A stretch of 64,000 nt of DNA from Bacteriovorax sp. Seq25_V. Its GTDB lineage: Bacteria > Bdellovibrionota > Bacteriovoracia > Bacteriovoracales > Bacteriovoracaceae. The position numbers were made by a program, and so were the translations under genes. The notes under the pieces were generated by a model. The model searched no databases. It had not been told where the DNA came from and saw only the letters and a list, made by a program, of their open reading frames with translations. Position 1 is the first letter of the stretch. Every line of letters begins with the position of its first letter. Shown here piece after piece: positions 26,878-36,232 of the stretch. Where the stretch lies: the NCBI RefSeq assembly GCF_000447795.1, contig NZ_AUNI01000020.1, forward strand, positions 62,001-126,000, given 5' to 3'.

Positions 26878-27438
26878 ATGACACTACAATTAGAAACTAA
26901 AAGAATGATTCTTACACTTCCATCTGTTGGGAGTGAAGATCAGATTGTTGAGTTTTATAAAGAGAACGAAAATTTCCTTGCTCCTTGGGACCCAAAGAAG
27001 CCAGATGGTTTTTATACTCAAGAGTTTTGGAGAGAAAAAAACCTTCAAGCAATTAGGGAATTTGAAAATCAAAAATCTCTACGCCTTAATATATTTCTTA
27101 AAAGCTCAAATGAATTAATTGGCATGGCCAACTTTACAGGTTTTGAAAGAGGGCCTTTTCAATGTTGTCGTCTTGGATACAAGTTGGGACAGAAATTTGA
27201 AGGGCAGGGTTTGATGACAGAAGCATTAGAAGAATCGATTCGTTATATATTTGATGAATTAAACTTTCATCGAATAGAAGCGAACTATATTCCAAGTAAT
27301 GAGCGTAGTGGAAATGTTTTGAAACGCCTTGGCTTTACTGAACATGGAGTTGCTGAAAATTACCTTTTGATCGCCGGGAAATGGCAGGATCACGTACTTA
27401 CAAGTAAAACCAATGCAAGCTGGAAAGACCTAAACTAA
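26878..27438 (+). CDS. RimJ/RimL-like GNAT N-acetyltransferase
   Basis: A 186-residue acetyltransferase of the RimJ/RimL/SpeG-like branch, opening with LQLETKRMILTLPS as this branch does. The acetyl-CoA site is LGQKFEGQGLMTEAL (Q-x-x-G-x-G/M), followed by the diagnostic HRIEANYIPSNERSGNVLKR and LGF. These enzymes acetylate protein N-termini, amino acids or antibiotics. No clear ribosome site precedes the ATG. Its stop overlaps the convergent solute-binding gene by four bases. Substrate unknown. Confidence 0.83.
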   Translation: MTLQLETKRMILTLPSVGSEDQIVEFYKENENFLAPWDPKKPDGFYTQEFWREKNLQAIREFENQKSLRLNIFLKSSNELIGMANFTGFERGPFQCCRLGYKLGQKFEGQGLMTEALEESIRYIFDELNFHRIEANYIPSNERSGNVLKRLGFTEHGVAENYLLIAGKWQDHVLTSKTNASWKDLN

Positions 27439-28172
27439 AGACCATACTTATTCGCGATTTTTATATACTCCTTTGAGTTAATAACTTTTTTAAGTGCCTT
27501 TTGCCACATTTCTATTTCACTATCTGGAATATCTTTGGTCGCTACAATATACAGAGGAGCTTCTGTAACTTTAACAGGGGTTTCTTTAAGGACATCCAAT
27601 GGTTGATTCAATTCTTTCATCCAATGAATATAGCCTAGTGCTGTTTCACTGATGGCAAGGTCACAACGGCCTATTATCGTTTTAAGGTAAATACTTTTAG
27701 CTCTTGTGCTCGTATCTAGATTCTTAAAACCAAGCTCGTTTAGTTTGTTAAAGATTAGGCCGCCACTTCTACTGCAGATTGAATTTACTTTCTTTGCATC
27801 AGCGATCGATTGAATTACTAGTGAGCTATTTTTTCTTTTGTAAAAATGTATGGACTGAGAACCAAAAGGGCCGATCCACTTATATCGTTTTTCTCTTTCT
27901 TTAGTTTTGATAAATGAGAATAGCATTGTACGCTTAGATGTTTCTAAAGTTTGAGTCGCGCGCATACTAGGATAAATCTTTATATCCTCTTTAATGCCAA
28001 GTTCTTTTATTATTAGTTGTACAAGTTCAGTTGAATAACCTGTGATGACATTGTTTTCAGTATAATTATAGGGAGGCCATTCTTCAGTGATCAGAGAAAT
28101 AGGTTCCATTGCCACGCTAGGTAGTGGACTACTAACTAATAGTGTAAGAGCAAGTAACAAAGCTATTCTCAT
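27435..28172 (-). CDS. Family-3 periplasmic solute-binding protein, orphan
   Basis: A 245-residue exported protein with a signal peptide (MRIALLLALTLLVSSPLPSVA). The mature part has the SBP_bac_3 pattern: EEWPPYNYTENNVITGYSTE at the start, an IYPSMRATQTL segment, and LKTIIGRCDLAISE in the second lobe. It lacks nearby ABC permease or ATPase genes, so it may act as a scavenging or sensing protein. I prefer ATG 28172 to a GTG at 28187; neither has a clear ribosome site. Paralogous genes lie at 51135 and 58765. Confidence 0.82.
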   Translation of the reverse strand: MRIALLLALTLLVSSPLPSVAMEPISLITEEWPPYNYTENNVITGYSTELVQLIIKELGIKEDIKIYPSMRATQTLETSKRTMLFSFIKTKEREKRYKWIGPFGSQSIHFYKRKNSSLVIQSIADAKKVNSICSRSGGLIFNKLNELGFKNLDTSTRAKSIYLKTIIGRCDLAISETALGYIHWMKELNQPLDVLKETPVKVTEAPLYIVATKDIPDSEIEMWQKALKKVINSKEYIKIANKYGL

Positions 28173-28252
28173 GGCAGTATCATACACTAAATAAATAATA
28201 TTGAAAGCGTGTTTTTTGAATTTGTGCGGTGGATTGAGGGTCTTATGATTAT

Positions 28253-29953
28253 TTAAAGAAGAAATCGAAGATTAATTACTGTAGTCAAAGAAGATTTCTT
28301 ATATTTCTTAGTTTCGAAAAGTAATTGCTTATTCTTAGTCAATTTCCAATTCAAGTAAGATTTCAAGATCGTCATGTGCTCATCTTTAAATTGACGGTAT
28401 TCATAGTTAAGTCCATATTTCAAATTACTTCCAAGATAACCAAAAAGATTTGTTTCGACTGATAAGTAAGGATTCCAAAAGTTTTCCATTTCTTGATTTC
28501 CAATATTAACGAAGTAATTAAAATATGTAAGGAATTCATAAGTGTGTCCTATTCCAAAATATGTGAGATTGTTTAAGTTTTGTTCATTACTCATTCTTTG
28601 GAGGCTAGAACTAAATTGCCAAGAAGTGTCTTTAAAGAAGCGATGATAAGGTTGAAAAAGTGTTAGGGTAATGAGATTGAGTTCATCTAGTCTTAATTTC
28701 TTATTATAGCTAAATTGAGTTTCAAGTACTTTTAGTTGTGTTTCACTGAGTGACCTATTTTGAAATGAAAACCTATCTATTAGGACAGGACGAATTTTAA
28801 GTAAGCCTGTATAATCTGAATTGTATCTAGCTCCTAGAGATACTAGAAAAGTATTATCTCTTTCTCTTGGGGAAGATATTTGATCGTGGATTTCAGTTGT
28901 CTTAATATGAATAATTCTCATATTGTCTTTATAGGAATTGTCATAAATTCCTTCTCGTTTAAATTTATATTGTGCATAGTAAAAATAAGCTGTTCCTATG
29001 CTGGGATCTGTGTCGATTGAAATTTTTTTCGATCCATTAATAATCATTTCTAGTTCATTTTTTTTTGTGCTGCTTAGTTGATCGATGTAGAATTTTGCGA
29101 TTGTAGAATAAGGGAGAATTTTCTTCGAATTTGCTTTCCCATTACTGTATTTATTGAAAACACTGCTCGGAAGAGTGTATAGATAGTTCTCTGTTGCATT
29201 GGATTCTAGAATAGTACTTAGTAGAGCATCAATCCGATAAGCACAATTTTGATTTAGAAAATAATAGTCAAATTGCGCCTTATCAAGTTCATAGAGATGG
29301 TATTTAAATAGTAATAGCTGTTTACTTGTTAAAGATAACTCCGTCGAGAAAAGATAGCGTTGTTCTTTATTAGAATATTCATGAAACTTCTTAAAGATAG
29401 GTTCAACGATGTAATAACCAGGATAACCTCCAGTTAACCCTCTGGCGGAATACATGAGAAAGCCATCACTCTTGTTCGTTAATGCGGAAAAATGTATTGC
29501 CTTATCTGTTAGCTGAATTTCTGAGTTTTGATGTATTGAGAGCATGATATGGCCAAAAGCTGATGATGGAGCATTAAAGTACTCTGAGGTTAAAAGAATA
29601 CTTAGGTGCTCTCCGGGAATATTTTCTAGAAAACTTTGTAGTCCCACACATTTTTTTAAATCATAAACAGGTGTTGATTTAATATTTTCCTTTAGTGTGA
29701 GATAACGCGCAGGAAAGGCACATGCAAGCGCTCTTGAGTTCTGGTCTTGTTTGTTTATTGCTTCTTGAAAGGAAAAAAATTCCTTGCTCATGTCCTTGCT
29801 GAAAGTAAAGAATTCTTGATTCTTGATTTGTGATATATCGTTATCGTTAGTGTAGTAAAGCTTTTTGAACGATGAAGGAATAGAGTTCGCATGTATTTTA
29901 AGCGACACAATTAGAAGCAGAGAACATATTATAGATTTTAAAGCGGATTTCAT
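28253..29953 (-). CDS. DUF4105 (Lnb-like) periplasmic protein with C-terminal barrel-like region
   Basis: A 566-residue protein with signal peptide (SIICSLLLIVSLKIHANS). Residues about 110-260 match DUF4105: the segment SSAFGHIMLSI provides the conserved His and LNQNCAYRIDALLS the conserved Asn-Cys, which together resemble a Cys-His papain-like site. The final ~200 residues alternate hydrophobic strands and end in NLRFLL, possibly a small outer-membrane barrel, as many DUF4105 proteins in Gram-negatives have. Enzymatic function is not established. Divergent from the PEGA lipoprotein gene with a 42-base gap. Confidence 0.75.
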   Translation of the reverse strand: MKSALKSIICSLLLIVSLKIHANSIPSSFKKLYYTNDNDISQIKNQEFFTFSKDMSKEFFSFQEAINKQDQNSRALACAFPARYLTLKENIKSTPVYDLKKCVGLQSFLENIPGEHLSILLTSEYFNAPSSAFGHIMLSIHQNSEIQLTDKAIHFSALTNKSDGFLMYSARGLTGGYPGYYIVEPIFKKFHEYSNKEQRYLFSTELSLTSKQLLLFKYHLYELDKAQFDYYFLNQNCAYRIDALLSTILESNATENYLYTLPSSVFNKYSNGKANSKKILPYSTIAKFYIDQLSSTKKNELEMIINGSKKISIDTDPSIGTAYFYYAQYKFKREGIYDNSYKDNMRIIHIKTTEIHDQISSPRERDNTFLVSLGARYNSDYTGLLKIRPVLIDRFSFQNRSLSETQLKVLETQFSYNKKLRLDELNLITLTLFQPYHRFFKDTSWQFSSSLQRMSNEQNLNNLTYFGIGHTYEFLTYFNYFVNIGNQEMENFWNPYLSVETNLFGYLGSNLKYGLNYEYRQFKDEHMTILKSYLNWKLTKNKQLLFETKKYKKSSLTTVINLRFLL

Positions 29954-29995
29954 ATACCTTGATTGTATAATAATTTTAACAATTAAGGAGAGAGA

Positions 29996-30364
29996 ATGTT
30001 AAAAAAAATTAGTGCCGCAGTAATTGCTTTAGTTATCTTTACCGGTTGTGCTGGAGTAATTAAGGGAACAAGTCAGACCGTTACTTTTACATCTGAACCA
30101 TCTGGTGCGGAAGTTATTATTGATGGTACTTCACGCGGTATGACACCTTTAACAGTAAAACTTAAAAAAAATATGTATGACACGATTATTATAAAGAAAG
30201 ATGGTTATAATTCAGTAACAAAGCCTCTTGAAAAAGTTTACGATGCGACAGCGCTACTTAATATCTTTTGGGATTTAAGTACAACAGATTTAATTACTGG
30301 TGCCGCTTATGAGTATGAGCCAAACTCTTACCATGTGAGACTAGAGAAAGAATCAAATAAGTGA
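29996..30364 (+). CDS. PEGA-domain lipoprotein
   Basis: A 122-residue lipoprotein: lipobox FTGC near residue 18, then GVIKGTSQTV and a PEGA domain (FTSEPSGAEVIIDGTSRGMTP) of about 60 residues with a DGYNSVTKPL strand. PEGA domains are small beta-sandwiches found in surface or periplasmic proteins. The region LLNIFWDLSTTDLITGAAYEY near 85-105 is typical of the YceK-like/PEGA lipoproteins. GGAGAGAG provides the ribosome site. A hairpin terminator follows. Confidence 0.83.
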   Translation: MLKKISAAVIALVIFTGCAGVIKGTSQTVTFTSEPSGAEVIIDGTSRGMTPLTVKLKKNMYDTIIIKKDGYNSVTKPLEKVYDATALLNIFWDLSTTDLITGAAYEYEPNSYHVRLEKESNK

Positions 30365-30382
30365 ATGTTTAGCTTTGATATG

Positions 30383-30406
30383 ATGAGAGCTGATACGAGC
30401 TCTCAT
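30383..30406 (+). terminator. Hairpin after the PEGA lipoprotein gene
   Basis: Perfect nine-base stem ATGAGAGCT/AGCTCTCAT around GATACG, 19 bases after the stop, followed by TTATCAGTCTTTGTTC. The U-run is imperfect but the stem is strong. Confidence 0.6.
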
Positions 30407-30424
30407 TTATCAGTCTTTGTTCTA

Positions 30425-30595
30425 ATGTTTTATTTCGAAATCGCAGCAGAGTATCTTGTTGGAAATGGCAGACACCTCATTTCTCTCAAAGAACTTTCTC
30501 GTTCATATATGTCCGAGTCCGAAGTTGAATCGTGTCTAGAAAGCTCTCATAATGCACCTGAGCTTATTAATTGTATAAAAAAAAATAATCAGTGA
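30425..30595 (+). CDS. Doubtful 56-residue CDS, unknown
   Basis: A short frame beginning MFYFEIAAEYLVGNG and ending in an acidic/Cys-containing helix-like segment (SESEVESCLESSHNAPELIN). No good ribosome site. The frame is open back to an ATG at 30365 that abuts the lipoprotein stop, but that part is crossed by the terminator hairpin. Its own stop lies in another perfect hairpin (GTGAGGAT/ATCCTCAC, 30592-30612). Real status uncertain. Confidence 0.3.
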   Translation: MFYFEIAAEYLVGNGRHLISLKELSRSYMSESEVESCLESSHNAPELINCIKKNNQ

Positions 30596-30714
30596 GGATT
30601 TCTTATCCTCACGAGATTACTTCGTAAGAATGGCAATGAATTGTCAGACTTTATTAATTGCTGATATTTCGATCATTCTATAGACTTTAAAACAATAACT
30701 GAGGACATAAAGAA

Positions 30715-32079
30715 ATGATATCAAAGGAAAAAGTTCTTGCTTATATTTTTAGGGAAGTAAATGGACTTCTTGAGGTTCTTGTTTTTGACCATCCAGGGGT
30801 TTCGGAAGTAAATCCTCAAGTGCCTTCTGGAACAATTGATGAGAACGAAAAGCCCTCTTTCGCAGTGTTAAGGGAAATAGAGGAAGAGTCAGGCCTCGTT
30901 TTCGAAGCAATGGATATTCACTTAGGTGTTTTTGAACATGATGCTTCTTATAAGGGTGAAACTCATCAAAGACATGTATTCTCACTTGTGACAAATGGAC
31001 TACCTGATTCATGGACTCATCAAGTTAAGTCTTTGGACGAAGATAATGGTGAAATATTTAACTACTACTGGTTGCCGCTTGAAGTCGCAAAGGCCTCTCT
31101 CGTTGCGGAACAAGGAAAGTATCTACCTGCAGCTAATGGTCACATAATCAATTCTAGTGATATTTTTACAGAACTTTATAATGAAGAATTAAAAATAGCA
31201 GGCACAAATGCGAACTTATCTAAATATTTTGGATTAAAACGTGTTGCCGCACATTACTTTAAAATACCATCTGGATATCGAACTTCAGAGCCTCATGCTG
31301 AAAGTATGGAAGAGGAATTTGTTTTTGTGATCTCTGGACAAATTGATCTTTGGCTGAATGGAAAAATTAAAACAATGAAAAAAGGTGATTGCATCGGATT
31401 TCCCTCGGGGACAGGTGTTGGTCATTGTTTTATTAATAACTATGAAATTCCTTGTGAGCTCTTTGTTTCTGGAGAGAGAACTAAAAGTGAAAATCAGTAT
31501 CACTTTCACCTCGACCCAAGCTTGAAAGATGTTTGTGGAGTGAAATGGTGGGATGATATGCCAAAGCAGGTGCTTGGAACTCATCTTGGATTACCAGGGA
31601 CTGTTAAATCTGATGAATATGATGATTCAATTACCACTCTAAATGGATATGCTAATTTGACAGATGAAAGTTACTCATATCCTGGAGATAGTGAGACATT
31701 TGGCAATGGTGTATGTTTAAGTCGTCCCTTTGGTTTGAAGAATATCGCCATTTGGCTTGAGAGAGTACCTGTGGGGAAAAGAACCTCATGGCCACATGCT
31801 CACTCAGTAGAAGAAGAATTTGTTTTTGTCCTTGAGGGGGAACCAACGGTTTTATTAGATAGTAATGAGTTTTCTGCAAAACCTTTTGATGGGATTGATT
31901 TTAAGGCCGGGTCCGGTATTGCTCACACTTTGATTAATAAAACTTCTGACTTTATCTTTTATCTCTGTGTCGGTGAGTGTGATCCTGTAGGAGATAAAAT
32001 ATACTATCCCCAGCACGCAGCAAGAAATAAAGAGATGAAGGACAAGGGGCTGCTTTGGGAGGAGAAGTGGCATGATTGA
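30715..32079 (+). CDS. Nudix hydrolase fused to two cupin domains
   Basis: A 454-residue cytoplasmic protein with three domains. Residues 1-150 are a Nudix hydrolase with a complete Nudix box at 39-61 (G-x5-E-x7-REIEEESGL), so it should cleave a nucleoside-diphosphate-linked compound with Mg2+. Residues about 175-250 and 340-425 are two similar cupins, each with PHAESMEEEFVFV or PHAHSVEEEFVFV, a G-D/DG turn and a C-terminal G-GxxH, enough to bind a metal. The two cupins look like an internal duplication. No neighbour suggests a substrate. This domain order is not one I know. Confidence 0.82.
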   Translation: MISKEKVLAYIFREVNGLLEVLVFDHPGVSEVNPQVPSGTIDENEKPSFAVLREIEEESGLVFEAMDIHLGVFEHDASYKGETHQRHVFSLVTNGLPDSWTHQVKSLDEDNGEIFNYYWLPLEVAKASLVAEQGKYLPAANGHIINSSDIFTELYNEELKIAGTNANLSKYFGLKRVAAHYFKIPSGYRTSEPHAESMEEEFVFVISGQIDLWLNGKIKTMKKGDCIGFPSGTGVGHCFINNYEIPCELFVSGERTKSENQYHFHLDPSLKDVCGVKWWDDMPKQVLGTHLGLPGTVKSDEYDDSITTLNGYANLTDESYSYPGDSETFGNGVCLSRPFGLKNIAIWLERVPVGKRTSWPHAHSVEEEFVFVLEGEPTVLLDSNEFSAKPFDGIDFKAGSGIAHTLINKTSDFIFYLCVGECDPVGDKIYYPQHAARNKEMKDKGLLWEEKWHD

Positions 32080-32319
32080 AACGCCAAAAGTTGGTTGCGA
32101 TCTAGTTCTCTAAAATATATAGAAACATCGAGTTCAATTAATTATCATCGAGAAATTTGTCCCTTCTACTATTTGCCATATTTTTGGAAAACATAAGCGA
32201 GTTTATACGCGCGGGCTGTCAATTATTTGGTCATACGACTAGATAAACCTACAAAAATACATCGTTTTTCTTATCATTTTAGCCATTTCTTTGGCATGGG
32301 CATTGCTTTAGATTTAAGT

Positions 32320-32862
32320 ATGAAAATTCTAAAACTACTATTAATTTTTACCCTAATGTTTTCTTCTATTGCTGAGGAATTCAAATTTAAGCAACCAACT
32401 CTTCAAGAATATATGACTGTCAAATCATATGAAGATGAGATTATTACTATTGGTGGTATTGATATTCGCCGAGGTGATCTCTTGGAAAGTAGTCGAGTTA
32501 ATCATGAAATTATCAATTGTGATGGGCCAAAGAAGACATCTCTTTTTGATGAACCAGCCTTTCAAACTTCACTCAATATTGCACTTGTAGCGACTGTTTT
32601 ACATACAACCCTTCAGGCACCTGAAGATAAAAAGAAGCATGCTCTTGTGGGGGCCGTGATTGGGCTTGGTGCTACAAAGTTGTGTGAGAAAATCTACAAC
32701 GGAGATGACAATAGGCTTATTTGTGCGTTGACTGGAGCTGGAGCCGCCTTACTTGCAGGGCTTGGAAAAGAAGTATATGATTCTGGCGGTCGCGGAAATG
32801 TTGATGCTATGGATGCTGTCTACACATTTGTTCCTGGGGCACTTATTAGTTTTAAATTTTAG
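32320..32862 (+). CDS. YfiM/DUF2279-like exported protein
   Basis: A 180-residue protein with signal peptide (MKILKLLLIFTLMFSSIAEE). The C-terminal half has DKKKHALVGAVIGLGATKL, then AGLGKEVYDSGGRGNVDAMDA, matching the conserved His and K-E-x-x-D / D-x-x-D pattern of YfiM-like lipoproteins, but it has no lipobox. I start it at ATG 32320, where the signal peptide begins; the frame is open 93 bases upstream without protein-like sequence. The next small secreted protein follows after nine bases. Function of this family is not known. Confidence 0.68.
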   Translation: MKILKLLLIFTLMFSSIAEEFKFKQPTLQEYMTVKSYEDEIITIGGIDIRRGDLLESSRVNHEIINCDGPKKTSLFDEPAFQTSLNIALVATVLHTTLQAPEDKKKHALVGAVIGLGATKLCEKIYNGDDNRLICALTGAGAALLAGLGKEVYDSGGRGNVDAMDAVYTFVPGALISFKF

Positions 32863-32871
32863 GAGTTAGAC

Positions 32872-33153
32872 ATGATTCAAAAAATCAGTGCAATGACATT
32901 TTTTTTAATAATTGGATTTCAATCTTTTGCTCAAGATATTTGTAAGCAAACAAAAATAGAAGATCAGAACGTAATCGTCTGCTTTTCAGAGACTAAGGTT
33001 TGTAAGTATTTTAATTATCATGATATGGCACCAACTCTAACATACGACTGCTGGAGTAATAAGGATGACGATCGCAATTCCGCAAAGAGATCGGGATGCT
33101 CTAATGGTGATGAAAATTGGCCAGAATGTGCAGATGGATACATTTTAGAATAA
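32872..33153 (+). CDS. Small Cys-rich secreted protein
   Basis: A 93-residue protein with signal peptide (MIQKISAMTFFLIIGFQSFA) and seven Cys in the mature ~72 residues. A good AGGAG site precedes the ATG, nine bases after the previous gene, so the two are co-transcribed. The mature part is rich in Asp/Asn (NKDDDRNS) and ends in ECADGYILE. I recognise no family; a disulfide-stabilised periplasmic or extracellular role is likely. Confidence 0.7.
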   Translation: MIQKISAMTFFLIIGFQSFAQDICKQTKIEDQNVIVCFSETKVCKYFNYHDMAPTLTYDCWSNKDDDRNSAKRSGCSNGDENWPECADGYILE

Positions 33154-33329
33154 ATACCTTACTTTCAGATAGCTTTAATTCTTGTGCTTATTTATTGGCA
33201 CAAGAAATGCCATTTTTTCCTTAGAATAGTAGTGTTATCTACCTGATTTTCCATCGGCAATATCATTCTTTTTACTACTTGAGTTCTATTTCGTTTACAA
33301 TAATTGGTACTTATAAATATGGAGTTTTA

Positions 33330-35402
33330 ATGAAGTACCTTCTTGTATTGTTAATCGCTATATCAGCAAAAGCACTTGTAAAGCCTGATGTTGTTATTAC
33401 GGCAATTTATTGTGAAACCTTTGGTTATGCACCCGTGATGGGATATGAAAGAGGAAATAATACGCCCCCAGGTTTAACTAATCTTTATAAGTCTCATGTT
33501 AATTTGTTCCGCGCCAATGGCATCAAACTTTCACAGATTCTAACTGATGTACAAATCTATGCTAGAACGGCCGGCGGGGGTAATGGTACAAAAGGGACAG
33601 ACCAAAAGTGTTCAAAAGTAAGCTCTGATAAAACTATTTTGGAAAATTATAATTTACTGAAAAGAGCTTATTGTGAAAATTTGAAAGTTGATCGGGATGA
33701 TAGTGATCCAAATTTTATACATCGCTTATGGAAGCTATACTCTGGACAAGCAACTATCGAAGAATTTAAAAATGAATTCAATGGCCTCGCTTCTAGCTCA
33801 GGTCAAAATGAGAAGAAGTGCTCTGGATACTCTGATGTTACAGTTTCACAATCTGTAAAAGAAGATAAGACTGATTTGAATAATTTTGAATTTCTTTCAC
33901 TTGAAGAAGTTTATAGTCCGAATAATATCTATCTTCCAAACTATAAGGGAAAACCGTACTGTGAACAACAGGGGCAGGCCCAATTTGAGAGATTTGAGTT
34001 GTTCGCAAATTTTAATGAAACATTTTATAAGAAACTTGTAGGGTGTACTGACAAGGCCCTTCAAGGAAATGATAAGAATTGTTTTGAAGTTGAGCTACGA
34101 GTTAAATCAATGAAAAGGGAGTGCCTGAAAAATAAAGGTGATCAAACTGAGTGTCTTTCAAATGCTGATTTGTGGGGTAACCTCGAACTTGATAAGAATA
34201 ACTGTGGAAGAAAAATTGATTGGGCCGGTATTCATCATTCACGTAACCTAACAAATCCAAGTCTGAAAATTCTTTGCAGTCTTGACTCTTATACTCCTTC
34301 AGTGTTGGCCGATGATGGGTTGATTAGTATTGGAAGTAGGGAAGAGCCTTATGCTAAACAGATGGTAAGCTACAATCAATGTATCAATCAGGCCTGTTAT
34401 GATACTCAACGTGAATTTTTTCCTAAGAAAATTTCTCTAGAACAAAAAATTAATAAAGAGTGCAAAGAGACTTATCCCTATGAAAGAGAGTGTACATCTA
34501 ATCCAATCGCTCTACATGGTAACCCTCCCACTTACATGTGTGACGGGCAAAAAGATTACAACATCCAGTGTGTATATACTTTCCCAATTGCGATGGAAAA
34601 TGGAAAGGCCCCAGATTTTTTAAAGGAACGAATCAGTAAAGAAGCCGATTGGGCTAAAAAATTCCATGGGCGCTATATTAATAATCAAACATTTGCTCAA
34701 GTTGGTCCTAATGGAGAAAACTTAAATACAACTGCATGGTATGTTTTCAGTCTTGATTCACAAGCAAAGTATGTTAGGGGTGGTTATCGTGTTTACGTTA
34801 ACTGTGATAGTAATAAATTTGTTCCTGAAGTAGATGGTGAAGGAAATCCAGTTTTTAAAGATAAGTCGAAGGGACAAATATCTTGGATAGATTCGTCAAA
34901 GCAGACCACGATGAAAACTACCTTGAGAAATAATCAGGGCAAAAAGATTGCTGGTAGTGAAAGTGGTGGTAAAGACTCTGATCATTTATCTCCAGGGACT
35001 GAGTCATTTTCGAAGTCAGCTTCTTCATCTGGCTCTGGACTAAAAAGTGTTGTTCAAGGAGCTAAGATGTTAAGAGAAATTTCTGGAGGTTCAAATACAC
35101 TTTGTAGTTCTGCAGTTGCATCACAAATAGCAGGTGACTTGAGAAATGAAATATCTAATCTAACTTCAGATTTAAGAAAGCAGGCCATTGAGGCAAATTG
35201 TTGGGAAAATAAAAAGATAAGTATGAATAGTCCCGATTGTGATCATTTTAAGGCAAAAGATATCGTTTTAAATCTTTCAAAACGTAGACAAGAAATTTAT
35301 AAGGAGTACCAGGATAAATATCGTGCGCAAGCTTCAGATAATAAGGCATGCTCAGGAGAGTATGAAAACTTTGAAGATGCTGTTAATAATTCTGAAGTCT
35401 AA
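33330..35402 (+). CDS. Large Cys-rich secreted protein, family unknown
   Basis: A 690-residue exported protein. I chose ATG 33330, with GGAG five bases before it and directly starting the signal peptide MKYLLVLLIAISAKALVKPD. The mature chain has roughly 25 Cys spread over its first two thirds, suggesting many disulfides, with local motifs such as GNDKNCFEVELR and NQCINQACYD. The region about 530-590 is Ser/Gly/Lys-rich (linker), and the last ~80 residues are helical and charged. No known domain recognised. It may be a secreted or outer-surface factor. Confidence 0.72.
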   Translation: MKYLLVLLIAISAKALVKPDVVITAIYCETFGYAPVMGYERGNNTPPGLTNLYKSHVNLFRANGIKLSQILTDVQIYARTAGGGNGTKGTDQKCSKVSSDKTILENYNLLKRAYCENLKVDRDDSDPNFIHRLWKLYSGQATIEEFKNEFNGLASSSGQNEKKCSGYSDVTVSQSVKEDKTDLNNFEFLSLEEVYSPNNIYLPNYKGKPYCEQQGQAQFERFELFANFNETFYKKLVGCTDKALQGNDKNCFEVELRVKSMKRECLKNKGDQTECLSNADLWGNLELDKNNCGRKIDWAGIHHSRNLTNPSLKILCSLDSYTPSVLADDGLISIGSREEPYAKQMVSYNQCINQACYDTQREFFPKKISLEQKINKECKETYPYERECTSNPIALHGNPPTYMCDGQKDYNIQCVYTFPIAMENGKAPDFLKERISKEADWAKKFHGRYINNQTFAQVGPNGENLNTTAWYVFSLDSQAKYVRGGYRVYVNCDSNKFVPEVDGEGNPVFKDKSKGQISWIDSSKQTTMKTTLRNNQGKKIAGSESGGKDSDHLSPGTESFSKSASSSGSGLKSVVQGAKMLREISGGSNTLCSSAVASQIAGDLRNEISNLTSDLRKQAIEANCWENKKISMNSPDCDHFKAKDIVLNLSKRRQEIYKEYQDKYRAQASDNKACSGEYENFEDAVNNSEV

Positions 35403-35674
35403 GAAGTTGAACTATTCTTTCCTCTTTTCCTAGCCGAAAGAATATCGACTATCCATTGCTGTATTTTTGGAGACAATTGAGGAGCTTCCTCCTCTTTGTT
35501 TCAATTATATCGTCACTCATTTCGATAACGCCCATCAGACCTGTCCTATCTTTCACGCTGGAGAAATAATTCCTATGTTGACGAAAAGTGCTAGTTATTG
35601 TCAACAGATGTCCTGGTCAGGGCTAAATGAATTATGGATATTAAGCGTACAAACAACTGTACACGGAGAGAGAA

Positions 35675-36097
35675 ATGAAAAAATTACTAGCAGCGATTTC
35701 ACTAATTATCGGCCTTAATTCCAACGCTGTTCTTTTGAGCTGTTCATCGGAACCACACACTAATGGAGAGGATTCACATATTGGATTAGATGGTGAGTTT
35801 GAATTGGATTGTATACAATTAAGTAAGAGACACGATAATGTGGTAATCAGTGCCAATGTCATTACAAAAGGAATTGGATGGAGGCAAAACTTTTTAAAAG
35901 GTGTTCTAATTTCTTGCCCGCTTAGAAAAAATATACGAGATGGTGAAAAATTCTATGGAGGGCATGTTCAAGCCGATCCTTTTATTGGTGGCTCCGCTGG
36001 TGTATTTCTAGGAAAGGGAGCATGTTTTATGGGTGGAATCGAGTTCGCTTTTGGAGCTTCTATTGCAGGGGCAAGCATTGAGTTTACTGTTTACTAA
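35675..36097 (+). CDS. Small secreted protein, family unknown
   Basis: A 140-residue exported protein: signal peptide MKKLLAAISLIIGLNSNAVL with GGAGAG before the start. The mature chain has four Cys and ends in a Gly/Ala-rich hydrophobic stretch (GGSAGVFLGKGACFMGGIEF and SIAGASIEFTVY), reminiscent of proteins with a beta-sandwich such as DUF992-like secreted proteins, though I am not sure of that. Alone on the plus strand; a hairpin at 36136-36157 follows. Confidence 0.7.
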   Translation: MKKLLAAISLIIGLNSNAVLLSCSSEPHTNGEDSHIGLDGEFELDCIQLSKRHDNVVISANVITKGIGWRQNFLKGVLISCPLRKNIRDGEKFYGGHVQADPFIGGSAGVFLGKGACFMGGIEFAFGASIAGASIEFTVY

Positions 36098-36135
36098 AAA
36101 TATAAATATTCACAGTGTATCAAGCAAGAGGTTGA

Positions 36136-36157
36136 GCGATTAAAGTGTTTTAATCGC
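36136..36157. terminator. Hairpin between convergent genes
   Basis: Perfect nine-base stem GCGATTAAA/TTTAATCGC with a GTGT loop, between the small secreted protein and the convergent PCuAC gene. No clear T-run on either side. Confidence 0.45.
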
Positions 36158-36232
36158 ATACTCTATGCCTTAAATTCTTGAAGAGGCCACTCTATAGTAA
36201 TTGTTACGAAACCGAGCAAAATAGTACTTCGT

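Noticed and set aside
30365-30424. N-terminal part of the frame after the PEGA lipoprotein
   Set aside because: It is crossed by a perfect nine-base hairpin that looks like the terminator of the lipoprotein gene.
35467-35718. 83-residue plus-strand frame
   Set aside because: No ribosome site, no signal peptide or family pattern, and it overlaps the well-supported secreted protein gene at 35675.
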